NCBI GenBank assembly: GCA_019745505.1
Contig: JAIETE010000332.1
Span: 1 to 33,841, forward strand
Source: Candidatus Obscuribacterales bacterium
GTDB taxonomy: Bacteria; Cyanobacteriota; Vampirovibrionia; Obscuribacterales; Obscuribacteraceae
Direction of reading: 5' to 3'
Length of the DNA: 33,841 nucleotides
In this document: positions 16,963-24,368 of the stretch, one piece after another
How positions within the stretch are numbered: the stretch's first letter is position 1
Layout of the letters: each line of letters begins with the position of its first letter
Notes under the pieces: generated by a model
Seen by the model: the letters and a program-made list of their open reading frames with translations, nothing else
The model's database searches: none
Told to the model about the DNA's origin: nothing
Made by a program: the position numbers and the translations under genes

Positions 16963-18228
16963 TCAAGGGCATGCGTCCGGCTCGATTTTCTTGGCCAGAC
17001 GCAAAGTGATTTGATCTATGTTTTCTTGAGCACTGCTCTCATTGGTGGCGGTAACATTGCCATTTTGATCGACACGCACCAAGACATTCCCGTTCTCGGC
17101 CCGCATCTCCATTGATTCAATCTTGCCGTCCTTGACGGTAGCGCCGATCGAAACACCATTTTCTTTCAGCTCTTGATTAACCCCGGCCAGCATTTGAGCG
17201 GCACTTCCGCGTTCCAACCCCTGCAGCTGATTGAACAAACCGGCAATTTCTTTGCCGTCCACTTTGCCGCAGAGAATTTGCTGACCCAGCTTGTCGACCG
17301 CGTCTCTCATCGGCCCGTTTTCCATTCCGGCGCGATCCAAGCAGCGCCCCCAACCTTCCTTATATTGATCCATGGAATAGGGCTTTTCGGAAAACTGCTT
17401 AACTCGCTCTGCTTCAGCGGCTTCTTTAGCGCGCTGCTCGGATTCGGCTTTTGCTTTTTCCTCGGCCGCCTGCCTTTCTTCTTCCGTTTGCGGTGGCTGA
17501 ACCTCAGAACCGTTGCGATCAGATCCGGACTGGCCGCCTGGAGAAACGTCCGCTCGTGGTGCCGGTTTGACCTTATCTGCGCCCTGTCCGGCGGACACAT
17601 CGCGACTTGCATATCCGAGCTGATCGTTCATGATGCCGGCAATTTCCGGACGTCCGCCCCAGAAAGTAGCAACTGAATTACCGATATGATACTTACCGTC
17701 GGCGCCCAACTCGACTTTATAAACGCCTGTAAATGCCAGGTCGGCCTTGCCGTCGGCTCCCAGTCCATGCCCGGATTCTTCACTGCGGCGCGCCGTGCGG
17801 CCTAATTCAGAATCAGGGTCAAGCTTGTCCGTATCTGCATATACGAAGTCCGCTTTTCCATTTTTCATATTCTGCTCGAGGGTACCGAGCAGCTTTTCGG
17901 TGTCCTTGGCAGATTGAGAGCCAAAAACCACGACAAGTGGAGCACCACTATCGTAAGCGGCCTTGAGTGTTTGCTGAAGTCTTTCCTCTTCGGATTTTTC
18001 AGCAGCAGCTTCGCCGGTTTTCGGTTCGGCTTCGCCTTCTTTACTTTCGCCGCCCTTGGACTTCTTCGCTTGCTCGGAGCCCTTCATGCCGACTGTGGCA
18101 TCGAACTGAGCCTTCTCGATGGCGGTGCCGTATTTTATTTCACCGTCAGGACCGAACCAGGTCTGATTAGCTTCCGGATTAATTGTGCCCTGGCTTATCT
18201 CCAGACCGGGCAGAGAACCTTTTGGCAC
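16963..18228 (-). CDS. Gly/Lys/Glu-rich protein with thioredoxin-like segment; N-terminus interrupted
   Basis: The uninterrupted frame can begin at GTG 18228, giving 421 aa. Charged low-complexity stretches (about 45-80 and 245-275) flank a folded region (about 84-210: TLKAAYDSGAPLVVVFGSQSA...DFVYADTDKL) whose strand-helix pattern recalls thioredoxin-like folds, without a C-x-x-C. The C-terminal ~130 residues form another domain (YKEGWGRCLDRAGMENG...) of unknown type. No signal peptide or membrane helix is seen. The frame continues upstream to an ATG at 18375 but is broken by one TGA (see 18229-18375). A GTG start here would have no good ribosome site. The family is not recognised. Confidence 0.7.
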   Translation of the reverse strand: MPKGSLPGLEISQGTINPEANQTWFGPDGEIKYGTAIEKAQFDATVGMKGSEQAKKSKGGESKEGEAEPKTGEAAAEKSEEERLQQTLKAAYDSGAPLVVVFGSQSAKDTEKLLGTLEQNMKNGKADFVYADTDKLDPDSELGRTARRSEESGHGLGADGKADLAFTGVYKVELGADGKYHIGNSVATFWGGRPEIAGIMNDQLGYASRDVSAGQGADKVKPAPRADVSPGGQSGSDRNGSEVQPPQTEEERQAAEEKAKAESEQRAKEAAEAERVKQFSEKPYSMDQYKEGWGRCLDRAGMENGPMRDAVDKLGQQILCGKVDGKEIAGLFNQLQGLERGSAAQMLAGVNQELKENGVSIGATVKDGKIESMEMRAENGNVLVRVDQNGNVTATNESSAQENIDQITLRLAKKIEPDACP

Positions 18229-18375
18229 TTCGGACCCGCCACCTGGCGGGCATCCTCCGCCTCCTCAGCCGCCGGAAAGATAGCGTGCTCCTTCCATCTC
18301 CAGAGGAGTACGGGCTCTATATGTATCACCGCCTGGCGCGGCGGGCTGGTCGTTCGCTCTATTTGTTGAGGGCAT
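18229..18375 (-). other. In-frame upstream extension broken by a single TGA
   Basis: ATG 18375 (AGGA ten bases before it) opens a frame of 36 codons ending ...RYLSGG, then TGA at 18267-18265, then the same frame continues GGGGCPPGGGSEVPKG into the gene below. A Gly-rich tract therefore runs straight through the stop; GGA to TGA is a one-base change. Possibilities are a nonsense mutation, a sequence error, readthrough, or a 36-aa upstream gene followed by re-initiation. TGA is used as a normal stop elsewhere in the window. Confidence 0.6.
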
Positions 18376-18485
18376 GGCAAAACATTCCTAGTAATGACCC
18401 AACTCTAATTCCGGGTTGTTTCACTTTTGTTGCGCGCAAAAGCCTTTCCAAAATGTTTTTTGAGCGCCTGTGAACATCTGAGCTG

Positions 18486-18518
18486 TGTCATCTAAATGTC
18501 AAATTGATTTGATACGGT
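18486..18518 (+). promoter_or_regulatory. PHO-box-like promoter A
   Basis: TGTCA-TCTAAA-TGTCA (18486-18501) is an exact direct repeat with 11-bp period. After 11 nt comes TACGGT (18513-18518), a weak -10 that keeps the key TA...T. No -35 hexamer is present, as expected for an OmpR/PhoB-type activated promoter. It lies in the gap 18376-18753, where the only other candidate found is a short frame at 18523-18702. Confidence 0.55.
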
Positions 18519-18522
18519 AACA

Positions 18523-18702
18523 GTGTCCAAACCTGAAGCACTCGCATTTGACGAATCGCCCTGGGAGCCGCCAGCTGTGCAGCACCCTGAAAGTCGCGCA
18601 GCCATGAGGAAAATCTGTAACAAGTCCGCTACAAGTTTGCGCCATGCTAGACAAAGTTTGCCGAAAGAGAGTTTAACGACACGAAAACAATTGACCGATT
18701 AA
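18523..18702 (+). CDS. Possible leaderless 59-aa small protein
   Basis: A GTG at 18523 opens a 59-aa frame ending in TAA at 18700-18702. It begins within about two bases of the transcription start predicted from promoter A, so the mRNA would be leaderless. The first half is acidic and Pro-rich (FDESPWEPPAV), the second basic. No family is recognised and there is no ribosome site. It could equally be the untranslated leader of the 18754 gene. Confidence 0.3.
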   Translation: MSKPEALAFDESPWEPPAVQHPESRAAMRKICNKSATSLRHARQSLPKESLTTRKQLTD

Positions 18703-18753
18703 ATACCAGCATCAGAACTGCTCCAGATTCTAAAACCCCTTAGAGGCCGTCCA

Positions 18754-19053
18754 ATGTTCCAACCCCACCAGATCCACTCAAGCAATAATCAAGGCATTCA
18801 CCAAAAGACAAGCTTGAGTTTCTTGCCAGCGCAGGCGCAGGAATACAGGAAGTATTCACTCGCGATCAACTTAGCGAATGCAGTGCGTCTGGAAGAGTTG
18901 TTTGTGGAACAAGACGAAAACGGAAAGATAACCGCAGCATCTTACAACTCCGGAGCCCAAGTACGCCACCTCAACTCGTACACCATGGTCAAAGCGGCAA
19001 ACAACAGCCTCTGGATGGGCGACCGTTTCGGCAGCTGGCATCCCATCGACTAA
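18754..19053 (+). CDS. Hypothetical protein, 99 aa
   Basis: ATG 18754 follows TAGAGG at 7 nt. The product is small and soluble-looking, with an N-terminal His/Gln/Asn-rich stretch and a C-terminal part containing ENGKITAASYNSGAQVRHLN and ending WMGDRFGSWHPID, suggestive of a compact beta-rich fold. There is no signal peptide and no recognised family. It lies downstream of promoter A and is closed by the terminator at 19137-19167, so it appears to be its own short transcription unit. Confidence 0.6.
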   Translation: MFQPHQIHSSNNQGIHQKTSLSFLPAQAQEYRKYSLAINLANAVRLEELFVEQDENGKITAASYNSGAQVRHLNSYTMVKAANNSLWMGDRFGSWHPID

Positions 19054-19136
19054 ACCCAATTCCGCTTAGAGAATTTGGCGCACCATTTATAGTGGCGCCT
19101 GACAAAGAGCAAACAATTTTCGGGGATCATTCATAG

Positions 19137-19167
19137 GCGCTCTTCTGCGATGCAGGTGAGCGCTTTT
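19137..19167 (+). terminator. Intrinsic terminator after the 99-aa gene
   Basis: GCGCTC (19137-19142) pairs with GAGCGC (19158-19163), and CTGC-GAT-GCAG forms an inner stem. TTTT follows at 19164-19167. It separates the 18754 unit from promoter B. A second imperfect hairpin (GGCGC...GCGCC) lies near 19077-19100. Confidence 0.7.
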
Positions 19168-19197
19168 GAACATTTCAGAGCATCAGCTCCTTTCCCG

Positions 19198-19230
19198 TGT
19201 CAACTTCATGTCAGAAACGGATCGTAGATT
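19198..19230 (+). promoter_or_regulatory. PHO-box-like promoter B
   Basis: TGTCA-ACTTCA-TGTCA (19198-19213) is an exact direct repeat with 11-bp period. TAGATT (19225-19230) follows after exactly 11 nt as the -10. The predicted start near 19237 gives a ~160-nt leader for the 19396 gene. The 16-bp box is identical to the one at 29631-29616 on the other strand. Confidence 0.65.
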
Positions 19231-19324
19231 GCATATACGGTCGCAGTGAAAGCCACTCGCCCGGGAGGGTTGCCTCCTCCTTCAGTAATCGAAACTCCCA
19301 CTCGCACATAAAACCAATGCCGGA

Positions 19325-19369
19325 AAGCATGCGCGAAACACCCCGCCATGCATGCTTTCAAGCATGCTT
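19325..19369 (+). repeat. Competing hairpins in the leader of the 19396 gene
   Basis: AAGCATGC occurs at 19325 and 19360, and its complement GCATGCTT at 19350 and 19362. GCATGCTT-TC-AAGCATGC (19350-19367) is a perfect 8-bp stem, but the copies can also pair as 19325 with 19350 or with 19362. The element ends 14 nt before the ribosome site at 19384, so it could influence translation. Confidence 0.5.
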
Positions 19370-19395
19370 GTCAAATCAACATAGAGGTAAACCAA

Positions 19396-19782
19396 ATGAA
19401 ACATCAAGAATTCAATGAGAAAAAATTTGCCCAGGGGGTGTCTTCCATCTCGGAAGAAGCAATGGCGATGAGCAACCAGGTTTCAGACATGATGCGCGAA
19501 AAATGCCCGGCCAACTACAACTTCAATATCAATGTATTCAACAATTCGAAAGAAGAAATGCTCGCTTCTGAGGGCGCAGGCAAAGCGAAATTGATGAATA
19601 GCAAACAAATGGAAGAAGCTGCGATAACCTTCAAAAAAGACGACGATGGCTTGCTGTTCAAAAAAGATGAGTACGGCAATCTCATCAAGGTTCAACGCGA
19701 TGGCGGTCAGAAATCGCAGTTCAATACCGCGGATATAGAAATTCCTCTTTTGTACGGCAATCCGACAAAATTCAAGCTCTAA
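19396..19782 (+). CDS. Hypothetical protein, 128 aa
   Basis: ATG 19396 is preceded by GAGGT at 7 nt, which is better supported than the in-frame ATG 19348 inside the hairpin region. The product is charged and mostly helical at the N-terminus (EEAMAMSNQVSDMMREK), followed by an FNINVFNNSKEEM segment and a Lys/Asp-rich end (FKKDDDGLLFKKDEYGNLIKVQRDGG). There is no signal peptide or membrane helix, and the family is not recognised. It is the first gene of a unit with the EF-hand-like gene 44 bp downstream, controlled by promoter B. Confidence 0.68.
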   Translation: MKHQEFNEKKFAQGVSSISEEAMAMSNQVSDMMREKCPANYNFNINVFNNSKEEMLASEGAGKAKLMNSKQMEEAAITFKKDDDGLLFKKDEYGNLIKVQRDGGQKSQFNTADIEIPLLYGNPTKFKL

Positions 19783-19826
19783 GCGAATACGAGCTATGGC
19801 AGAAATAATTCTGTGAGGACTTATGC

Positions 19827-20606
19827 ATGTACAAACACAGTGAAATCAAAGACGCGGATTCATCGCCTCAGGGAACCGGCGACGCCTGGGCATCGATTGC
19901 CGCGATCAGTTGCACGCAGCCGCCGGAGCGCGGCTCAGTCGCAGAGAGAATTGTTGCCCAATCACGTCAAATGCAGGAGCAAGGGCTGGTGGGTGGGCTG
20001 ATGATCGAAACGCTCAACCAGCGTTTTGACCGCATAGATCTGAGCGGCAACGGCAACGGGGTTATTGAGCGAAGCGAACTTACTAACTACATAAGAAACC
20101 AGCAGAGGCAACCGGAAGCAACTCGAGACAATCTGGCCATCATGGGAGCTCAGCGAGCAGTGGATTACATGGCTGCAACAGGCCGAGAGAATATCACTCG
20201 CGAGGACGTCAGGGCCGGTCTCAAAGACGGTTTGATGCCTGAAGCGCGCAACACGCAAGCAGCGGCCAAACAATACGATGATCTCGTTGCGATGATGAGA
20301 AAAATAAATCCGGACTCGATTGCAGACAATAATCAAATTCAAGTAGGAGCTCTGAGAGAGGTTGCCACGCAACACCCTGAGTATTTCGACAAACAGCAGC
20401 ACGCTGCCATTCGGACAATGCTCAATGACGCACCGGCTCTGGCAAACAGTAACGGATTGCTGAATAGAATCGCCAACTACCTCTGGAATGGCGATGAAGG
20501 ACGCTATCTGAGCCCGGAAAGCATTGCCGCTCGAAGCGAGGAATTAGGGGCCTCCTCCCGCATAAGACTGCCCGTCAATCACCGGTTTTCCAAGACACTC
20601 AGTTAA
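19827..20606 (+). CDS. EF-hand-like protein, 259 aa
   Basis: ATG 19827 has GAGG nine bases upstream. Around residue 71 the sequence FDRIDLSGNGNGVIERSEL resembles a calcium-binding EF-hand loop, with Asn at positions 3 and 5, Gly at 6, Ile at 8 and Glu at 12. Position 1 is Ser, and an Asp lies two residues earlier, so binding may be weak or altered. A second region NITREDVRAGL looks like a degenerate partner helix. The rest is helical with no recognised domain. No signal peptide is seen. It is the second gene after promoter B and ends 32 bp before a very strong terminator. EF-hand assignment is by motif only. Confidence 0.68.
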   Translation: MYKHSEIKDADSSPQGTGDAWASIAAISCTQPPERGSVAERIVAQSRQMQEQGLVGGLMIETLNQRFDRIDLSGNGNGVIERSELTNYIRNQQRQPEATRDNLAIMGAQRAVDYMAATGRENITREDVRAGLKDGLMPEARNTQAAAKQYDDLVAMMRKINPDSIADNNQIQVGALREVATQHPEYFDKQQHAAIRTMLNDAPALANSNGLLNRIANYLWNGDEGRYLSPESIAARSEELGASSRIRLPVNHRFSKTLS

Positions 20607-20638
20607 CCGTTATTAGCGCGACAACCCAACGCAAAGCG

Positions 20639-20676
20639 AAAAGGAGAGATGGTTTCTGCAACCAGCTCTCCTTTTT
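20639..20676 (+). terminator. Strong intrinsic terminator
   Basis: AAAAGGAGAG (20639-20648) pairs with CTCTCC plus TTTT (20666-20675), with an inner GGTT/AACC stem and a T-run at 20672-20676. It closes the 19396-20606 unit just before promoter C. Confidence 0.85.
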
Positions 20677-20722
20677 CGTGTTTCTCTTCAAGGACGGCAG
20701 AAAAAATCGGCACTTATTTCCA

Positions 20723-20755
20723 TGTCAAGTTGGTGGCAACTTGAACCGTTAATCT
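20723..20755 (+). promoter_or_regulatory. PHO-box-like promoter C (first LysM gene)
   Basis: TGTCA-AGTTGG-TGGCA (20723-20738) is an 11-bp-period direct repeat with one mismatch. TAATCT (20750-20755) follows after exactly 11 nt. AAGTTG-GTGG-CAACTT overlapping the box is also a perfect dyad. The predicted start near 20762 leaves a ~95-nt leader. Confidence 0.6.
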
Positions 20756-20856
20756 CAAGACATCGAAATTCCTTTCTTTCCCCTTACAGCGCATCGCAAG
20801 CTTCGAATCTGTTCGATGCCTATGCTGCGACCACGTTTCTAATAGGAGTATCTATT

Positions 20857-21960
20857 ATGCCTCCCGAACAACCTCTCGAAAATGTTGCCCGTCGCCTGGA
20901 AAACACACGTCAGGGACAAGACTTTTCCGCCGTTACAGAAGAGCTGCAACGAATCCAGCAAGAAAACCCGCGTGCATTTTCGCAGAATCTGAGAGCCTTG
21001 AACGATCGTGTAGATATGCGGGCACTCGGCTTTCCGGATAACGTAGATTTCGAGATTACCGGTCTTGGACAGGGCGGCAGAGTGCTGACCAGAAATCCGG
21101 ATGGACGCAGAATCGAAAGAGACGGTCGCACATTCGAACCGGTAGCTGCACAAGCCCCCCGCGAGTTTCAGCGCCAGCCCGACGGAACTGGCAGATACAC
21201 GGTCCGGCAAGGCGATACCCTTTGGGACATATCGAGAGAGCGCATGGCCGCTCAGCATGGTCGCACACCTACCGCTCAAGAAATTACCAATGACTACAGA
21301 GAACTGGCTCGGCTGAACGGCATTCAAGATCCCAATAGAATTCGTCCGGGCCAGGAGATTCGCATTCCACGTCCGGCAGAACGTCCAGCGGAAGGCAGGC
21401 CGCCGGCAGCTCAACGCGAAGCAGTACCACCGCTCAGACAAGCTGATCTCCAACGTCAGGCACAAGAATTACCGCGCAATGTCAGCCATCCTCTGATTGT
21501 GCCCGGACTGAACAGCGAACCCGGAGCGGCAAGACAGGAAACCATAAGAAGAACCGGCTCCGGTCGAGACAACACTACCAGCGGACTGCCCGAAGAAAGA
21601 GTCAATCCTGCTTCAGTGCGTCAAACTCAGCTGCCGGACGGTTCGACCAGACAGCAGTATGACGTAGTAGTCGGTGGCAACGGATATCCGCCCTCCAGTG
21701 TCGAGCGCGTTCTCGACAGACAAGGCAATGTAGTGCGCTCGCAAGTAACATATCCGGAAATCGTCGACCCGATTCGCATACAGGTTCCGCAAACAGCCGG
21801 CGGACGCGGTGATGTCGTCATCGCCGAGCCTCGCACAGCTACAACGACACGGGGTCAAGACGGCAATTACACAACCGAAATCGTCGAACGTGGCGGACGC
21901 CGCCACACCTTCCGCACCGATGGAAGGTCAGGCAGAGTAACGGCTTACGAAACTCGTTAG
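20857..21960 (+). CDS. LysM-domain protein (first of a tandem pair)
   Basis: The start is ATG 20857 with AGGAG at 8 nt; an in-frame ATG 20722 lies inside the promoter box and is rejected. The product is 367 aa. An N-terminal domain (about 1-90) shares INDRVDMR-x-LGF-type wording with the next gene. A LysM module (about 114-170) reads YTVRQGDTLWDIS...NGIQDPNRIRPGQEIRIP, with an insertion between its two halves. A Pro/Arg/Gln-rich linker and a C-terminal beta-rich domain (about 250-367, ending GGRRHTFRTDGRSGRVTAYETR) follow. LysM usually binds peptidoglycan or chitin-like glycans, yet no signal peptide is visible, so export would need another route. It is a paralog of 22148-23197. Confidence 0.85.
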   Translation: MPPEQPLENVARRLENTRQGQDFSAVTEELQRIQQENPRAFSQNLRALNDRVDMRALGFPDNVDFEITGLGQGGRVLTRNPDGRRIERDGRTFEPVAAQAPREFQRQPDGTGRYTVRQGDTLWDISRERMAAQHGRTPTAQEITNDYRELARLNGIQDPNRIRPGQEIRIPRPAERPAEGRPPAAQREAVPPLRQADLQRQAQELPRNVSHPLIVPGLNSEPGAARQETIRRTGSGRDNTTSGLPEERVNPASVRQTQLPDGSTRQQYDVVVGGNGYPPSSVERVLDRQGNVVRSQVTYPEIVDPIRIQVPQTAGGRGDVVIAEPRTATTTRGQDGNYTTEIVERGGRRHTFRTDGRSGRVTAYETR

Positions 21961-21997
21961 GTGCATTGAAAAGTTTACTGGATGGTGCTTTCGGTCA

Positions 21998-22030
21998 TGT
22001 CAACTTGGTGGCAACTACCGATGATAATCT
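21998..22030 (+). promoter_or_regulatory. PHO-box-like promoter D (second LysM gene)
   Basis: TGTCA-ACTTGG-TGGCA (21998-22013) differs from box C at one position. TAATCT (22025-22030) follows after exactly 11 nt, and the next bases CAA are also shared with C, so the promoter was duplicated with the gene. The predicted leader is ~110 nt. Confidence 0.6.
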
Positions 22031-22147
22031 CAAAATCGAAAGCACCTCCCCAGAAATCGAAGCGAACTACTTGAAAGTTCGCGAATATCACTCACCCCAA
22101 AACTCATTCAACGCCAATCGGCACGTTCTTTACCAGGAGAGAGACCC

Positions 22148-23197
22148 ATGCGAAACCAAGAAGTCGACAGAGTGGCAACCGCACTCGAAAGAACAGATGG
22201 TCGAGACATCAGCGCGGTTACCAGACAGATTGAAGAATTGCAACGCAATCCGGCGTCTTGGGCACGCGAACGCCAAGCAATCAACGATCGCGTGGATATG
22301 CGCAGGCTCGGATTTGCCGGCAATGACGACATTCAAATAATGGGAGCAAGCGGTGGTCAGCTTATCACCCGCAGCTCCGACGGTCGCTCGGAACAAGTGC
22401 GTGACGGAAGAACCGGCGCCGTAATCAGCGAGCGCCGCACACCGGAAGGACGTGTCACTCCCAATGGAGAGCGTGATTACAGAGACCAGGGCGACGGCTC
22501 GGCACGTTACACTATTCGCCCCGGCGACACATTGTCGCATATCGCCCGTCAACGCCTGAGAGCAGAGACCGGCTCCGAGCCCTCACTCCGCGAAATTCAC
22601 GACCAGGTCCAAGCGATCGGACAAGCAAACAGATTGCGTGATCTCAATAATGTGCGCGTAGGAACGGAGCTAACCATTCCGTCCATAAGAGACCGCGCTC
22701 GACCGGAAGCGGCACGCGGTGTCGGCGACACCAATCCGGCTCTCGCGGCCAGTGCGGAAAATTACCATCCCATGCGCCTGCCTGGTCAAGTAGAACCCGG
22801 ACGCGAGAATGGCGCACGCTGGAGAGAAGGAGAGAGAACCAACGATCACACGGCGCCGGCTGGTGAGCGCAATGTGCGAACTTACGAAGCTCCGGTCAGA
22901 AATGGGACCTACATCCTCAGCAGCCCTCCCACCGCGCAGGTGATGCAAGAAACAGATCGCAGAACCGGTGAGATCGTTCGCTCGAATGTTCGCTATAGCG
23001 GAGACGGAATCGATATGAGTGTGCGCGACCAGTACGGAACCAGACAACTGCAAGGAGTTCGCTCAGCAGAAACAGTCATGGATCCTCGCACCGGCAACTA
23101 CACTACCACTATCACCACCGGCGATGGCAACAACCATGTGATTGCGACAGATCGCACAGGCAGAGTCACCGGCTGGGTTACACGCCGGCAAGGATAG
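22148..23197 (+). CDS. LysM-domain protein (second of a tandem pair)
   Basis: ATG 22148 follows AGGAG at 8 nt; the product is 349 aa. The layout matches the upstream neighbour: an N-terminal domain with INDRVDMRRLGFAGNDDI, a LysM module (about 121-178: YTIRPGDTLSHIA...LNNVRVGTELTIPS), an Arg-rich linker, and a C-terminal domain ending in TDRTGRVTGWVTRRQG. The two proteins clearly arose by duplication and have diverged, especially in the linker. No signal peptide is seen. It ends ahead of a strong hairpin at 23240-23272. The role is probably cell-wall or glycan binding, by family inference only. Confidence 0.85.
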   Translation: MRNQEVDRVATALERTDGRDISAVTRQIEELQRNPASWARERQAINDRVDMRRLGFAGNDDIQIMGASGGQLITRSSDGRSEQVRDGRTGAVISERRTPEGRVTPNGERDYRDQGDGSARYTIRPGDTLSHIARQRLRAETGSEPSLREIHDQVQAIGQANRLRDLNNVRVGTELTIPSIRDRARPEAARGVGDTNPALAASAENYHPMRLPGQVEPGRENGARWREGERTNDHTAPAGERNVRTYEAPVRNGTYILSSPPTAQVMQETDRRTGEIVRSNVRYSGDGIDMSVRDQYGTRQLQGVRSAETVMDPRTGNYTTTITTGDGNNHVIATDRTGRVTGWVTRRQG

Positions 23198-23239
23198 ATA
23201 AGCGCACAAAGCAAGAATTCAGATTGTTCCAGCAGGGGA

Positions 23240-23272
23240 AAACTGAGGCCGGAACCGCCCCGGCCTTAGTTT
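23240..23272. terminator. Long hairpin after the second LysM gene
   Basis: AAACTGAGGCCGG (23240-23252) pairs with CCGGCCTTAGTTT (23260-23272), giving 13 pairs including one G-U. It lies in the convergent gap 23198-23367 and can serve both directions. Confidence 0.65.
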
Positions 23273-23323
23273 GAAAATAAGACAGAGGTTTGCTCGAAAG
23301 TTTCAACGGAAAGAAAGGGAGGC

Positions 23324-23351
23324 AGGGCCGGAGCTGAGAAGCGACGGCCCT
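23324..23351. terminator. Second hairpin in the convergent gap
   Basis: AGGGCCG (23324-23330) pairs with CGGCCCT (23345-23351) around a 14-nt loop, just before the stop of the minus-strand protease gene. Terminator role is inferred from position. Confidence 0.4.
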
Positions 23352-23367
23352 ACCGTCTTTCATGGCA

Positions 23368-24180
23368 TCATCGATTATGCATTTTGGCTCTAACCCATTC
23401 TTGCGCAGCTGTGAGTTTTTCAGCGCCCCTTACAGAGAGATCCTTTGCGGGAGCGTTTAGATTTCGCGCGAACAAATCTCCAAATACTTCAGCGTAGAAA
23501 GCTTCTCGATTGTTTCTCCTTTCTCTTGCCAGAGCAGAACCAGGCGTAATGCCTTGGTCAACAAGCCTTCTAAATTGCGGGTCATCGGATAGAGGACGCT
23601 TGGAGCTCAGATGGTCGAATGCATGACCGAATTCGTGTTTGACGACAGACTCCAAACCTCCCTGTGTTCCTCTTTCGGTAACGATTATTTTGTGTGGATC
23701 TCTGCTCGGTTCATATAGTCCTCCCAAACTCGGATCATTGTTTATCGAACGGACCGGTTGCAGCTGCACTTTCGCCAGGAGCTCTCGCACGCCCTCCGGC
23801 ATCTGCTCGCGCACAGATTGAGAAGTTGCTTGCAGCTGGTCGCGAAATTCTGCAGAAGCACGATGATCAAATCGAATGAATGGGTTGCGATCAGCCACCG
23901 GTCTTTCTGCACGATGGGAGATGTTGGCCGGCTCCAATCCGGCATCTGGACCACCGCGTGCATTGTCTGCCGGCAGTGGCCTTGCTGCTGCTGTAATCTG
24001 AAAATCGTGAAGACCACTGGTGTCCGGACCTCTCATTTGCCTTTGAATTTCGGCAAATGTATTCAGTCCCTCTCGTATCTCGCGGTTTGCAGCATTGATT
24101 CCGTCACCGGAGCCAGGCGAATGCCTGTGCTCGGCCGCATCGGCAACGGGAGTTATCCGATCAGAATATGTTTGCGTCAT
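23368..24180 (-). CDS. HEFGH zinc-protease-like protein (ATLF-like)
   Basis: The preferred start is ATG 24180, with GGGA upstream. A TACAAT (-10-like, 24210-24205) lies just before it and within the longer frame from ATG 24240, which argues against the longer form. The product is 270 aa. HEFGHAFD places His182, Glu183 and His186 as zinc/catalytic residues, with Glu226 and Glu231 in REAFYAEVFGD as candidate third ligands. The same pattern is found in the exported protein at 5771-6823, and HEFGH...E resembles the anthrax-lethal-factor-like catalytic domain. The first ~110 residues look disordered. No signal peptide is seen, so it may be intracellular or exported by an unknown route. Substrate unknown. 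Confidence 0.78.
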   Translation of the reverse strand: MTQTYSDRITPVADAAEHRHSPGSGDGINAANREIREGLNTFAEIQRQMRGPDTSGLHDFQITAAARPLPADNARGGPDAGLEPANISHRAERPVADRNPFIRFDHRASAEFRDQLQATSQSVREQMPEGVRELLAKVQLQPVRSINNDPSLGGLYEPSRDPHKIIVTERGTQGGLESVVKHEFGHAFDHLSSKRPLSDDPQFRRLVDQGITPGSALARERRNNREAFYAEVFGDLFARNLNAPAKDLSVRGAEKLTAAQEWVRAKMHNR

Positions 24181-24368
24181 AGTAATTCCCAAAAACGGAT
24201 GCAAATTGTAGTTTGGTCGACGTTGACGCAGCGTGAACATTTTTCGTGACAGTGAGCGCTACTACCGCCTACAGTAATGCAACCGGAAATGAAAAACTCA
24301 CATATTCCGCATGCATTCATGGATATCATCAAAGCATGAAGCTAAGCGGTGCATACAAGCTATTCGGT

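Noticed and set aside
18265..18267. TGA as selenocysteine or as a reassigned sense codon
   Set aside because: Several genes here end properly in TGA, the context is a Gly tract rather than a redox motif, and no SECIS-like stem was evident.
20722..20856. Longer start for the first LysM gene
   Set aside because: The ATG at 20722 lies within promoter box C; ATG 20857 has AGGAG at 8 nt and matches the paralog's start.
21966..22340. 124-aa frame spanning promoter D
   Set aside because: It overlaps the box, the -10 and the start of the well-supported LysM gene in another frame.
24181..24240. Longer start for the HEFGH protease and a possible PHO-like box there
   Set aside because: A -10-like TACAAT lies inside the extension, and the nearby TTCA/GTCA half-sites do not have the 11-bp period or spacing of the other boxes.
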